Shown here: positions 1 through 8,562 of the stretch, piece after piece | Numbering within the stretch: position 1 is the stretch's first letter | Layout of the letters: each line of letters begins with the position of its first letter | Origin: Oscillospiraceae bacterium | GTDB taxonomy: Bacteria > Bacillota > Clostridia > Oscillospirales > Oscillospiraceae | DNA length: 64,000 bases | Assembly: GCA_017631155.1 (NCBI GenBank) | Contig: JAGBTV010000084.1 | Span: 1 to 64,000 of the forward strand | Reading direction: 5' to 3' | Program-made: the position numbers and the translations under genes | The notes under the pieces: model-generated | Told to the model about the DNA's origin: nothing | What the model saw: only the letters and a program-made list of their open reading frames with translations | Databases searched by the model: none

Positions 1-2276
1 GCTGCACGGAGAGTGCCTGTGCCTTTGCCGTGAATAATGCGAACAGACGGAAGGTTGGAACGCATCGCGCTATCCAAATACAGGCTCAATGCGCAAATTG
101 CTTCGACCGCATCCATACCGCGCAGGTCGATTTCACTGGACATTGCAGACATCTTCATCTCGCGGCCGGAGTGCGCCGGACGACCTTTCGTTTTATAAGG
201 ATTTTCATTTTCCAGCAAGTATACTTCATCCGGCTTAACCGTCATTTTCATAATGCCAGCTTGAAGCTGATACGTTCCGTCCTTATTGATTGCAATTACA
301 TTTGCCTTGGTGCCAAGTTTTAATATTTCAACTGTGTCACCAACCAGTACACCGCGCTTTGGCTGAGGTCGCTCTTGTTTCGGCTGATGGGAACGAATAT
401 TTGCTTCCAGCTCATTCAAGTTGCGACGAATATCCGCTTGCCGCTGATTTAGATTCGATGCATCTGCACTCTCTGTTAGTTGCTTGCGAAGGGCTTTTAG
501 TTCTTCTGCTGCAGCATTGGCCGCAAAACGAGCATCATCAATGATTCTTTGCGCTTCAAGCCGGGCAGACTCCATGGCTTTTTCTTTTTCTTTTCGCAGC
601 TGTTCACTGAACTCTTCGCTCTTCTGCTTAATCTTCTCTGTTTCCTGTTTTAAACGCTCCGCCTCTTTGCGTGCAGTTTCCATTTGCTGTCGCTGCGCTT
701 CCAATTGAGACAAAACATCCTCAAAATCCTTGTCGCTTTTGTCAACCAGCGCATCTGCTTCTTTTAGGATTTCTTCCATAAGTCCCAATTTCTTGGAAAT
801 AGCAAACGCATTGGATTTTCCCGGAATACCAATCAAAAGCCGATAGGTTGGACGCAATGTTTCCACATCAAATTCGCAGGATGCATTTACAACACCCTCG
901 GTTCGCATGGCATACAGTTTCAGTTCTGCATAATGAGTAGTTGCAATCACGCAGCTGCCCATCTTACGGCAAAACTCTATAATAGCGGTCGCTAATGCTG
1001 CACCCTCCGCAGGATCTGTACCGGCACCAAGCTCGTCAAAAAGCACAAGTGTTCTGTCATCACATTGCGCAACAACATCGACAATTGTTCGCATATGGCT
1101 GGAAAATGTAGACAAGCTTTGTGCAATGGATTGCTCATCGCCAATATCTGCAAGAATGGCATCAAATGTAGAAAGTGTGCTGCCATCCCCCGCCGGAACA
1201 TGGAGACCACACTCTGCCATTAATGTCAACAGACCGATGGTCTTCAAAGTGACAGTCTTGCCGCCTGTATTGGGTCCGGTAATAATCATGGAGTCGAAAT
1301 TCTTACCTAGATGCAGAGATATCGGCACAACCGCCTTGGGATCAATTAAGGGGTGGCGGGCATTGCGCAATTCAACAACGCCTTTATCATTCATAATCGG
1401 GGCCCAGGCACGCATCTTATAACCGAGCTTTGCTTTTGCAAAAACAACATCCAACTGAATCAAAAGACGAACATTCAGGTTTATATTTTCTTGTTGGGCA
1501 GCAGCTTCTGCAGAAAGTTCAGCTAAAATCCGCTCAATTTCCTTCTTTTCCTTCAATTCCAGCTCACGCAAGGCATTATTGGCCGTAACTGCTGACATCG
1601 GCTCGACAAAATAAGTAGAGCCGGTAGCGGAAACATCATGAACAAGACCCGGCACATCACCTTTGTGCTCACTTTTGACCGGTACGACATACCGACCACC
1701 ACGAATGGTAATAATGGGATCACGAAGGAACTTGCTGTATGCCGGTGAAGAAATAATTTTTTGCAGGCTGTCCTTAATTTTGCCTGCCTGAATACGCATA
1801 TGACGACGGATATCTGCCAACGCAGACGACGCTGTGTCAGCAATTTCTTCTTCTGAAAGGATCGCGCCGCTAATACGGTCTTCCAAATACTTGTTAGGTG
1901 TTAAAGACTGAAACAAAGGATCCAGCACTGTTGCAACATCATCTTCACCGCAATAGCTTTTAATATTCCTTGTGCATCGAAGTACAGCAGCAATCCTTAG
2001 CAACTCTATAGGTTGCAAGCTTCCACCTCTTTCAGCCCGCTCCAAAGATGCAGAAACATCTGTCACACCGAAAAAACTGGGATTTCCCTTCCGTGTACAA
2101 AGGTCCGACGCCGCAGTTGTTTGATCCAGCAATAGCTGAACATCTTCAAGATCGGAAGTAGGTCTTAACTGCAAACAAGCACTCTTGCCCGGCTCGCTAC
2201 CTGCACATTCTGCAAGCTGTTCAAGAATTTGATCCAACTCCAGCTTATATATTGATTTTTCGTATAATTCGGACAT
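1..2276 (-). CDS. mutS2: Endonuclease MutS2 (partial, C-terminus beyond left edge)
   Basis: MutS2 is a MutS-family ATPase that acts on recombination intermediates and, in Bacillus, on collided ribosomes. The gene starts at the ATG at 2276 (MSELYEKSIYKLELDQIL) and about 758 codons are visible, close to the usual length of about 790. The Walker A motif TGPNTGGKT lies near residues 333-341 (1254-1280). A long charged coiled-coil region follows, and the C-terminal Smr nuclease domain begins near the edge, with LRGMDAVEA and HGKGTGTLR encoded at about 1-130. Only the last few dozen residues are missing. It is the last visible gene of the yqfC-to-mutS2 run, 9 bases after recO. Confidence 0.95.
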   Translation of the reverse strand, partial: MSELYEKSIYKLELDQILEQLAECAGSEPGKSACLQLRPTSDLEDVQLLLDQTTAASDLCTRKGNPSFFGVTDVSASLERAERGGSLQPIELLRIAAVLRCTRNIKSYCGEDDVATVLDPLFQSLTPNKYLEDRISGAILSEEEIADTASSALADIRRHMRIQAGKIKDSLQKIISSPAYSKFLRDPIITIRGGRYVVPVKSEHKGDVPGLVHDVSATGSTYFVEPMSAVTANNALRELELKEKKEIERILAELSAEAAAQQENINLNVRLLIQLDVVFAKAKLGYKMRAWAPIMNDKGVVELRNARHPLIDPKAVVPISLHLGKNFDSMIITGPNTGGKTVTLKTIGLLTLMAECGLHVPAGDGSTLSTFDAILADIGDEQSIAQSLSTFSSHMRTIVDVVAQCDDRTLVLFDELGAGTDPAEGAALATAIIEFCRKMGSCVIATTHYAELKLYAMRTEGVVNASCEFDVETLRPTYRLLIGIPGKSNAFAISKKLGLMEEILKEADALVDKSDKDFEDVLSQLEAQRQQMETARKEAERLKQETEKIKQKSEEFSEQLRKEKEKAMESARLEAQRIIDDARFAANAAAEELKALRKQLTESADASNLNQRQADIRRNLNELEANIRSHQPKQERPQPKRGVLVGDTVEILKLGTKANVIAINKDGTYQLQAGIMKMTVKPDEVYLLENENPYKTKGRPAHSGREMKMSAMSSEIDLRGMDAVEAICALSLYLDSAMRSNLPSVRIIHGKGTGTLRA

Positions 2277-2285
2277 GGTATACTC

Positions 2286-3026
2286 CTAAATAAGTAACGA
2301 TTTATAAAAATCCAGTGTAGAAAATCCTCGCTCCAGCTGTGTCGTTAAATAAGCTTCCGTAATTTGTGAGAGTTGAAGCAAGTTATCTTCACCCAAATCA
2401 AAAGCAAAAATCCGCTTTGGCTCACAAGCAGAAATATACCGCATTGCCTGCAGCATTCCTGCTGAAACGGGCAAGCGAATACCACTTGGTTCAAAACTGC
2501 GGCAGCGACTACATTCCAAAACACCAGCAGATAGATCGAAGTAGTCCGGTGTATCACTGCCACAAAGGTGGCATCCACTCAAGTCCGGCATGTAGCCGGC
2601 ATAACAGGCTGCTCGCAGTTCAAACACAGCTTTTATCTTTTGTTCCGATGCATTTTGGGTTAACATATGCAAACAGTTTAAAACGAGGCTCAGAAGCTCC
2701 GGACTCGGTAAATCCTCTTGCGAAAGCACCTCTGTCACCTGGGCAAAATAGATTCCAAGCGAAAGCTTCGGTAAATCCCGGCGCAGTTGTTGAAACAGCT
2801 CTACAGAAGCCGCTTCATTAATGGAATAACTGCCCCGATACTCAAACAGCGTAAAATCACCATAAGCAAGAAGCTGGCACGGTGCTGTCAAGGGGCTGTT
2901 TTTCCGGCGCAACCCTCTAGCTTTCACGGTAAGTTTTCCGTAGTTCGGCGTTAGCAGTGTCAGCAAACTGTCCCGATCATTGTAATCCGTGACTCGCAGA
3001 ACCAGTCCCGGTGTCGTTAAATACAT
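2286..3026 (-). CDS. recO: DNA repair protein RecO
   Basis: RecO is the recombination mediator that, with RecR, loads RecA onto SSB-coated single strands. The 246-residue product has the N-terminal OB fold (LVLRVTDYNDRDSLLTLLTP) and a four-cysteine zinc site at C152, C155, C172 and C175 (CHLC and CSRC), as in zinc-binding RecO proteins. The start ATG at 3026 has a GGAGG site a few bases upstream that lies inside the 3' end of the small yqzL-like gene, so translation is probably coupled. The order era-yqzL-recO is classic for Firmicutes. Confidence 0.95.
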   Translation of the reverse strand: MYLTTPGLVLRVTDYNDRDSLLTLLTPNYGKLTVKARGLRRKNSPLTAPCQLLAYGDFTLFEYRGSYSINEAASVELFQQLRRDLPKLSLGIYFAQVTEVLSQEDLPSPELLSLVLNCLHMLTQNASEQKIKAVFELRAACYAGYMPDLSGCHLCGSDTPDYFDLSAGVLECSRCRSFEPSGIRLPVSAGMLQAMRYISACEPKRIFAFDLGEDNLLQLSQITEAYLTTQLERGFSTLDFYKSLLI

Positions 3027-3120
3027 GCTTTTCCTCCATCTTCAGCGCTTTGGTATACAAAAGATAGGCCTCCGGTGCGCCAGTTTCCAAAAAGATGTTC
3101 CAATAATCCTGTGCGTTCAT
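2977..3120 (-). CDS. yqzL: YqzL-like small protein
   Basis: A 47-residue protein beginning MNAQDYWNIFLETG and continuing with EAYLLYTKALKMEE. The pattern xxWxxFxxTGxxxAYLLYK is the signature I recall for the YqzL-like family, which sits between era and recO in Bacillus; no function is known to me. I chose the ATG at 3120 because GGAGGG lies six bases ahead of it; the in-frame ATG at 3126 is too close to that site. The coding region overlaps the first 50 bases of recO in another frame and carries the recO ribosome binding site. Confidence 0.8.
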   Translation of the reverse strand: MNAQDYWNIFLETGAPEAYLLYTKALKMEEKHVFNDTGTGSASHGLQ

Positions 3121-3174
3121 ATCCATCCCTCCGTGCCTAGTTTTTGCAGGGATGGCAGAAATCACACATGGAAA

Positions 3175-4062
3175 TTATTCGCTGTAACCAAAGTTACGAA
3201 CCAAGAAGTCGCTGTCGCGCCAATTCTCTTTAACCTTGACCCATGTGGTCAAAAAGACTTTGGTTCCCATGAATTTTTCACAGTCATTGCGGGCCATTGT
3301 AGAAATCTTTTTCAGCATATCGCCATGCTTGCCAATAATGATTCCTTTATGGCTGGCCTTTTCACAATAAATGGTAGCATCAATGTCGATAATACCATTG
3401 TCACGCTCAGAAAATTTTGTGATCTCCACAGCTGTGCCATGAGGAATCTCCCGATCCAGCGTCCACAGGATCTTTTCGCGGATAATTTCCGCCATCACCT
3501 GCCGTTCCGGCTGGTCTGTCGTGATATCTTCATCAAAGAGGAAAGGAGAATCTACAGCATATTTTCCACATTCTTTCAATAAAGCATTCACACCATCCCC
3601 GGTCTTGGCAGAAATAGGGATTATAGCTGCAAAATCAGCCGCCTCAGAATAGGCAGCAATGACGGCAAGCAGGCTTTCTTTCTCTACAGTGTCAATTTTA
3701 TTGATAGCCAAAATCACCGGGCAATTGCTGCCCTTAATGCGTTCCAAAAGTGCACTTTCTTGTGCGCCGACAGTTGCGATGGGTTCCACAACTAAAATTG
3801 TTGCATCCACATCTGCGATAGATTCTTTTGCTACATTCACCATGTAGTCACCCAGTTTTGTCCGAGCACGGTGAAAACCCGGGGTGTCCACAAAAACAAA
3901 TTGGGTGTCCCCCTTTGTAACAATACCGCAAATGCGATTACGGGTTGTCTGAGGTTTGTTGGAAACAATTGCGATCTTCTCGCCAACAAGATAGTTTGTT
4001 AATGTCGATTTTCCCACATTGGGACGACCGGCAATGGTAATCATAGCTGATTTTGTTTTCAT
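3175..4062 (-). CDS. era: GTPase Era
   Basis: Era is an essential GTPase that binds the 3' end of 16S rRNA and helps mature the 30S subunit. The 295-residue product has G1 GRPNVGKST (about residues 12-20), G3 DTPGFH, G4 NKID, and a C-terminal KH RNA-binding domain with the GxxG loop in IIIGKHGDMLKKI. The length is typical. It follows ybeY by 12 bases. In Bacillus cdd and dgkA lie between ybeY and era; neither is present here. Confidence 0.97.
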   Translation of the reverse strand: MKTKSAMITIAGRPNVGKSTLTNYLVGEKIAIVSNKPQTTRNRICGIVTKGDTQFVFVDTPGFHRARTKLGDYMVNVAKESIADVDATILVVEPIATVGAQESALLERIKGSNCPVILAINKIDTVEKESLLAVIAAYSEAADFAAIIPISAKTGDGVNALLKECGKYAVDSPFLFDEDITTDQPERQVMAEIIREKILWTLDREIPHGTAVEITKFSERDNGIIDIDATIYCEKASHKGIIIGKHGDMLKKISTMARNDCEKFMGTKVFLTTWVKVKENWRDSDFLVRNFGYSE

Positions 4063-4074
4063 AAGTATATCTCC

Positions 4075-4575
4075 CTATTCTCTGCACATTCCGGGAATTG
4101 TTGCAGCAATTGCTTCTTCCCGCGCGCGCATTTGCGCTTTCATGGGTCCCTCATCCAAATGATCATAACCTAGTAAATGAAGAACCGAATGGATCGTCAA
4201 ATAACCAACTTCCCTGCGTACAGAATGGCCAAATTGTTTTGCTTGTGAAATCGCTCTTTCCAAGCTGATGCACATATCCCCAAGAGGACACGTTCCTGTT
4301 TCGATATCCAAATACTCGTCCCAATCCTGTGGTGGATTACCCGGTTCTAATTGAAACATAGGGAAACTCAACACATCAGTAGGTCTGTCAATGTTGCGGC
4401 TTGCCAAATTGATAGCATGAATGCCTTTATCATTTGTAACCAAAACATTGATCTCGCAGTCAGCTTTTATCTTTTCTGCATGCAAGGTAGCTTCAATGCA
4501 CTTTTTGATTACAGATGAAACCATGAGTCGGCGCAGAGTCATTGCATCAAATGTTATATTAATTTTACTTGCCAT
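4075..4575 (-). CDS. ybeY: Endoribonuclease YbeY (rRNA maturation factor)
   Basis: YbeY is a zinc-dependent single-strand endoribonuclease needed for 16S rRNA 3'-end maturation and late 70S quality control. The 166-residue product carries the diagnostic HxxxHxxGYDH motif as HSVLHLLGYDH, with metal ligands H129, H133 and H139. The start overlaps the end of phoH by 11 bases, which suggests translational coupling. Its place between phoH and era is the conserved Firmicutes arrangement. Confidence 0.96.
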   Translation of the reverse strand: MASKINITFDAMTLRRLMVSSVIKKCIEATLHAEKIKADCEINVLVTNDKGIHAINLASRNIDRPTDVLSFPMFQLEPGNPPQDWDEYLDIETGTCPLGDMCISLERAISQAKQFGHSVRREVGYLTIHSVLHLLGYDHLDEGPMKAQMRAREEAIAATIPGMCRE

Positions 4576-5593
4576 AATCTTTCTTCCTTTGGTAACTTCC
4601 TTTGTAATTGGTGTTGTTTTTCTTTAACTCAGCATTCTTTTCCGCTTTTTCATAGGCATTAATGATCTGCTGCACCAGCGCATGCCGAACAACATCCGCA
4701 GACGAAAGCTGACAAATAGCAATATCTTTTACATCTGACAAAACACGAACCGCATCCTTTAACCCGGAAACCTTATCATCCGGCAGGTCAATCTGGGTAA
4801 TATCACCAGTAATTACGATCTTAGAACCAAAACCGAGACGGGTCAAAAACATCTTCATTTGCTCTTTCGTGGTGTTCTGTGCCTCATCGAGGATAATAAA
4901 GCTATCATCCAGAGTGCGTCCGCGCATATAGGCCAAAGGAGCTACTTCGATAGAACCTCGTTCCTGATACTTTTGGAATGTTTCAGGACCAAGCATGTCA
5001 TACAGCGCATCATAGAGCGGGCGCAAATAAGGATCAACCTTGTTTTGAAGATCACCGGGCAAAAAACCAAGGCGCTCACCGGCTTCAACGGCCGGACGGG
5101 TAAGGATGATTCTATTTACTGTCCGTTCCCGAAAAGCAGCAACAGCCGCCGCAACAGCAAGGTAAGTCTTGCCGGTACCCGCAGGGCCAACACCAATGGT
5201 TATGGTGTTGCCTTGAATCGCTTTAATATAGGATTGTTGACCAACGGTTTTCGCCTTGATAGGCTTTCCTTTTGCAGTAACACAGACCACATCTTTTGCG
5301 ATCTTGCTCACAAGTTCGTCATTGCCTTCCTGCACCAAGGTAATCAGATAACGAACCCGCTGCTCATCAATAATCTCACCCTTTGAAGACAATTGCAGCA
5401 AGCCTTCCAATGTACGTACCGCTTTGTCTGCAGCTTCCGGTTCGCCGGAAATTTTCAACTCAGTCCCGCGATTTACAATAGTTACACCAAGATTCTCTTC
5501 AATTCTGCGTATATTCTCATCAAAGGAGCCAAAGACAGTAACCAAATCTTCAATTCGTTCTGCGTTGACTGTTCGTTCACTCATGCTGCCCAT
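4565..5593 (-). CDS. phoH: PhoH family ATPase/RNA-binding protein
   Basis: PhoH-like proteins are P-loop ATPases linked to RNA metabolism through their neighbour YbeY. The Walker A motif GPAGTGKT lies near residues 136-143 and a DEAQN Walker B follows; the region around residues 25-80 looks like a KH-type domain. I start it at the ATG at 5593 (MGSMSERT) because GAGGAA lies just upstream; this gives 342 residues. An upstream in-frame start at 5620 lacks a ribosome binding site. It overlaps the yqfD end by 17 bases. Confidence 0.93.
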   Translation of the reverse strand: MGSMSERTVNAERIEDLVTVFGSFDENIRRIEENLGVTIVNRGTELKISGEPEAADKAVRTLEGLLQLSSKGEIIDEQRVRYLITLVQEGNDELVSKIAKDVVCVTAKGKPIKAKTVGQQSYIKAIQGNTITIGVGPAGTGKTYLAVAAAVAAFRERTVNRIILTRPAVEAGERLGFLPGDLQNKVDPYLRPLYDALYDMLGPETFQKYQERGSIEVAPLAYMRGRTLDDSFIILDEAQNTTKEQMKMFLTRLGFGSKIVITGDITQIDLPDDKVSGLKDAVRVLSDVKDIAICQLSSADVVRHALVQQIINAYEKAEKNAELKKNNTNYKGSYQRKKDYGK

Positions 5594-6764
5594 ATATTTC
5601 CTCTTTTCGTACTTGCCCAATCATTTCCAAACAGGCATAATTTCCTTCTAATTGATAAGCTCCATTTAACTCAGCAAAAGACTGATCTGATGTCAAAATC
5701 CGGCCAGCCACCATTTGTTTTAACAAATAGTCTTCTGCATAATCGGAAAGTGTATCATTAGCCACTTCCGTTGCAAACGCAATATCGCTCAACTCATAAG
5801 GTATCCAAATCTCTTCCGCTATAGAAACAGGCAGAACAAATCCGCCCGGCAATGTCACATATGTTTCCTTATACATCTTACCACAACTTGTGTATGAAAT
5901 TCCACTACCATTATATAAATTTATTCTTTTTTTTCCAATAATTAAAGAATATTTCCGTATTGGTCCATCATCATATGTCCTATATTGCCAGTTGCACGGT
6001 AAAACCAGGGACAATGCGCGTTCAGTTTTTGCATAAACTTCCCCCTCTGCTTTTGTCGCCTGAATTTTAAGTCCGCAATCAGTATAGCCTGAAATTAAAA
6101 CTTCACCGGCTTTTACAGCTTGCCCCACCTTACAAACCGGGTTCCCTCGCGTAACCGTATATTCATAAATTACACCGTCTCTTGCCGCAACTATACTGCT
6201 AACTTCCCTATCAACCGGGTTTTCCTGGGTAATCTGCCGTTCGCGGACAGAAACAACAGCAACACAACCTCTGGTGTTAACGCCACTCCACTGCAGCTGC
6301 GGAATGGCTTCCAAAAGTTTGTTTTTAATTTTCTCGCTACGGATTTCTCGTCGCTGTGTCCCAAATTCTAAACCGCATTGTGCTGCCACTTCCAGGATTT
6401 TCCGGGATGGAACGGAAACATTCCCCTCTACCTGAATAAAGAAAATCCGTCCGGGTAAATAAACATTTAAAATAAGTAAAAAGAATATGCCTATAGTCAA
6501 AACCGGACGCTTAAATAGTTGTTTCAGTTTCCAATATAGGCCCATTCTTTCTGCAATTTCTACTTTGTCACCTTTGGAAATCAATATCTTATGAATTTCT
6601 CTATACGAAGTTCTCTGTATTGTTAGATTCGCAGTTAATTCATCAACTATTTCGCTGTTAAATATTGAAAATCCCGCACGACTGATTGCCGATAGACTGC
6701 CGGCAACATCCGCACCAGTAAAACGGATTCGCACCAATCCGCTAAACCAATTCCAAAAATCCAA
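5577..6764 (-). CDS. yqfD: Sporulation protein YqfD
   Basis: A 395-residue membrane protein of the YqfD family, conserved in endospore formers and in the mother-cell sigma-E regulon of Bacillus; the molecular role is unknown. The N-terminal part carries an RxTGADVAGSL-like segment and a basic stretch. One membrane helix lies at about residues 91-108 (LTIGIFFLLILNVYL), followed by a large extracytoplasmic domain. It begins 4 bases after yqfC, and this pair supports a spore-forming lineage. Confidence 0.92.
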   Translation of the reverse strand: MDFWNWFSGLVRIRFTGADVAGSLSAISRAGFSIFNSEIVDELTANLTIQRTSYREIHKILISKGDKVEIAERMGLYWKLKQLFKRPVLTIGIFFLLILNVYLPGRIFFIQVEGNVSVPSRKILEVAAQCGLEFGTQRREIRSEKIKNKLLEAIPQLQWSGVNTRGCVAVVSVRERQITQENPVDREVSSIVAARDGVIYEYTVTRGNPVCKVGQAVKAGEVLISGYTDCGLKIQATKAEGEVYAKTERALSLVLPCNWQYRTYDDGPIRKYSLIIGKKRINLYNGSGISYTSCGKMYKETYVTLPGGFVLPVSIAEEIWIPYELSDIAFATEVANDTLSDYAEDYLLKQMVAGRILTSDQSFAELNGAYQLEGNYACLEMIGQVRKEEIYGQHE

Positions 6765-6768
6765 GCAA

Positions 6769-7047
6769 TCACTCCTTGATGATACTTACACTAAATATCG
6801 CACCCTTAATCACTAACTGGCTCTTCGTCATACTAATCAACTCCATACATGAGCCACTGACACATATTTGTCCTTGCTTGACCTTAATCACAATTCTCTC
6901 GTTTCCATATTCCGTAACACCCAAATGACGCTCAATCAACACTCTGCAGTCACCTACGATTTCAATGAGCGGAAGTCCGGGAATTGGTTCATCCTGCAGA
7001 TATGGAACTGTTGTAAGTCTGTTGATTATCTTCTGATTCCTTGCCAT
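6769..7047 (-). CDS. yqfC: Sporulation protein YqfC (YabP/YqfC family)
   Basis: A 92-residue protein of the YabP/YqfC family, small beta-rich proteins found in endospore formers. Family features include the repeating IEIVGDCRVLIERHLGVTEY segment pattern and the C-terminal LVIKGAIFSVSII strand. The ATG at 7047 has a strong GGAGG site. It is the first gene of the run yqfC-yqfD-phoH-ybeY-era-yqzL-recO-mutS2 and diverges from ylbJ, so the two sporulation genes share a short intergenic region. Confidence 0.9.
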   Translation of the reverse strand: MARNQKIINRLTTVPYLQDEPIPGLPLIEIVGDCRVLIERHLGVTEYGNERIVIKVKQGQICVSGSCMELISMTKSQLVIKGAIFSVSIIKE

Positions 7048-7132
7048 AACACGCCTCCTTTTTTAAAGGATATGAATGAAGATGGATGTTCTTTCATCTA
7101 TGCACATAGAATCTTCTGAGGTGATACAATTG

Positions 7133-8146
7133 GTGAAAAGAATGTATAAGGCTTTGATAATCGCTCTATGTATGCTGCTTTTAATATTAGATACAAAAAC
7201 AGCTGTCACTGGTGCTGTTAACGGCATCAATCTTTGTATTCGCGTATTAATCCCTTCCTTATTTCCATTCCTTCTGATCTCCATCCTGTTGACAGATTTG
7301 TTATCCGGCACATCATCCGTTATTTTGCGACCTTTGGGCAGGCTTCTGAAAATACCTGTTGGCTCCGAGTCTATATTTCTTGTGGGTATGATAGGCGGCT
7401 ACCCGGTTGGTGCGCAAATTATCTCTCAGTCCGCTGAAAAAGGCATTTTAACGAATCGCGATGCCGAGCGGATGATGCAATTTTGCAACAATGCCGGACC
7501 GGCATTTCTCTTTGGTGTTATATCACAGCAATTTCCTGACAGAGTGTATACATGGTTAATCTGGATCATTATCATTCTATCCACCATGCTTACTGCTGCT
7601 ATTTTACCCGGTAGCAGCGATAAAGAAGTATCAATCAATGCGCCAAAGCCCATGAAACTTACTCAGGCAATGGAAAAAAGTATGAAAGTAATGGCAGGAA
7701 TATGCGGATGGGTTATGATCTTTCGTGTAATTTTAGCATTCCTTGAAAGATGGTTTTTATGGATGCTTCCGGATATCCCTCGCGTCGCCATTCAAATACT
7801 GCTAGAGCTTGCAAACGGTTGCACAGTATTAAACGAAATCCAAAGCATCGGTCTGCGCTTTATCATTTCTACCGCAGGTCTTTGTATTGGTGGTTTTTGT
7901 GTACTATTGCAAACATTATCTGTTTCCGGCACTATTGGGATCGGAAAATACATTCAAGGAAAACTTTTACAGACAGGGATCAGTATCTTATTGGCAATTC
8001 CCGTCGTATTTTTGCTGGAAAACGGCATGTCACCTTTTATCACTGCAGGTATAGCAACAATCTTCATACCAATTCTTGTAATCTTGTCAAATTATCGCAA
8101 AAAACATAAAATTAAGTATGGAATTTCGCTTTCTGGTAGTGTATAA
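7133..8146 (+). CDS. ylbJ: Sporulation integral membrane protein YlbJ
   Basis: A polytopic membrane protein of the YlbJ family (nucleoside-recognition 'Gate' fold), required for spore cortex formation in Bacillus. Typical segments are the N-terminal helix followed by IRVLIPSLFPFLLISILL, then GMIGGYPVGAQI and MMQFCNNAGPAFLFG. I place the start at the GTG at 7133: GAGGTGAT at 7118-7125 is well spaced for it. TTG at 7130 and ATG at 7142 are alternatives, and the upstream ATG at 7076 has no good site. The product is about 337 residues. A CATAGAAT at 7104-7111 loosely resembles a sigma-E -10 element, but I see no convincing -35. Confidence 0.88.
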   Translation: MKRMYKALIIALCMLLLILDTKTAVTGAVNGINLCIRVLIPSLFPFLLISILLTDLLSGTSSVILRPLGRLLKIPVGSESIFLVGMIGGYPVGAQIISQSAEKGILTNRDAERMMQFCNNAGPAFLFGVISQQFPDRVYTWLIWIIIILSTMLTAAILPGSSDKEVSINAPKPMKLTQAMEKSMKVMAGICGWVMIFRVILAFLERWFLWMLPDIPRVAIQILLELANGCTVLNEIQSIGLRFIISTAGLCIGGFCVLLQTLSVSGTIGIGKYIQGKLLQTGISILLAIPVVFLLENGMSPFITAGIATIFIPILVILSNYRKKHKIKYGISLSGSV

Positions 8147-8178
8147 TTTATGTAGATTTATAATACGGAGGATTTATC

Positions 8179-8388
8179 ATGCTCTTTAAAAAGCGGATTG
8201 AAAAATCTTGCTCCTATTGCGCCTATTGCACGAAACTCAACGACGAGCAAGCCCTTTGCATCAAACGAGGTGTTGTTGAGCTAAACGGCAAATGTCGTAA
8301 ATTTGTCTATGATCCCTGTAAGCGTATACCTGTAAAGCCAAAAGCGGTTGATTTTCAGAAATACGATTCTGAAGATTTTTCTCTGTGA
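8179..8388 (+). CDS. Small cysteine-rich protein, function unknown
   Basis: A 69-residue protein behind a clear GGAGG site. Six cysteines (C11, C14, C17, C27, C39, C47) form a C-x2-C-x2-C-x9-C-x11-C-x7-C pattern that could hold zinc or an iron-sulfur cluster; the C-terminal third is lysine- and acid-rich. I do not recognise a named family. It sits 32 bases downstream of ylbJ on the same strand, so it may be cotranscribed with that sporulation gene, and it ends before a strong bidirectional terminator. There is no signal peptide or membrane helix. Confidence 0.75.
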   Translation: MLFKKRIEKSCSYCAYCTKLNDEQALCIKRGVVELNGKCRKFVYDPCKRIPVKPKAVDFQKYDSEDFSL

Positions 8389-8510
8389 TTCATCCATAAC
8401 GGATACTCGCAGCAATGCTGAAGTATGTTTATCTACCCTAGATTTGTGGTCATCCTTATCCACAGTTGTTTTTCCCGTGTATTGCAGTTTACTACAAAAC
8501 ATAACATAGA

Positions 8511-8548
8511 AGAGCGCATCCAGCAGTCTAGAACTCTGGATGCGCTCT
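8511..8548. terminator. Bidirectional terminator between the small gene and the Clp ATPase gene
   Basis: A 13-bp perfect stem (AGAGCGCATCCAG with CTGGATGCGCTCT) with a 12-base loop lies between convergent genes. On the plus strand it is followed by TTATAATT and on the minus strand by TCTATGTTTTG, so it can end transcripts from both sides. The rest of the 8389-8562 gap shows no gene. Confidence 0.8.
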
Positions 8549-8562
8549 TTATAATTATTGGG

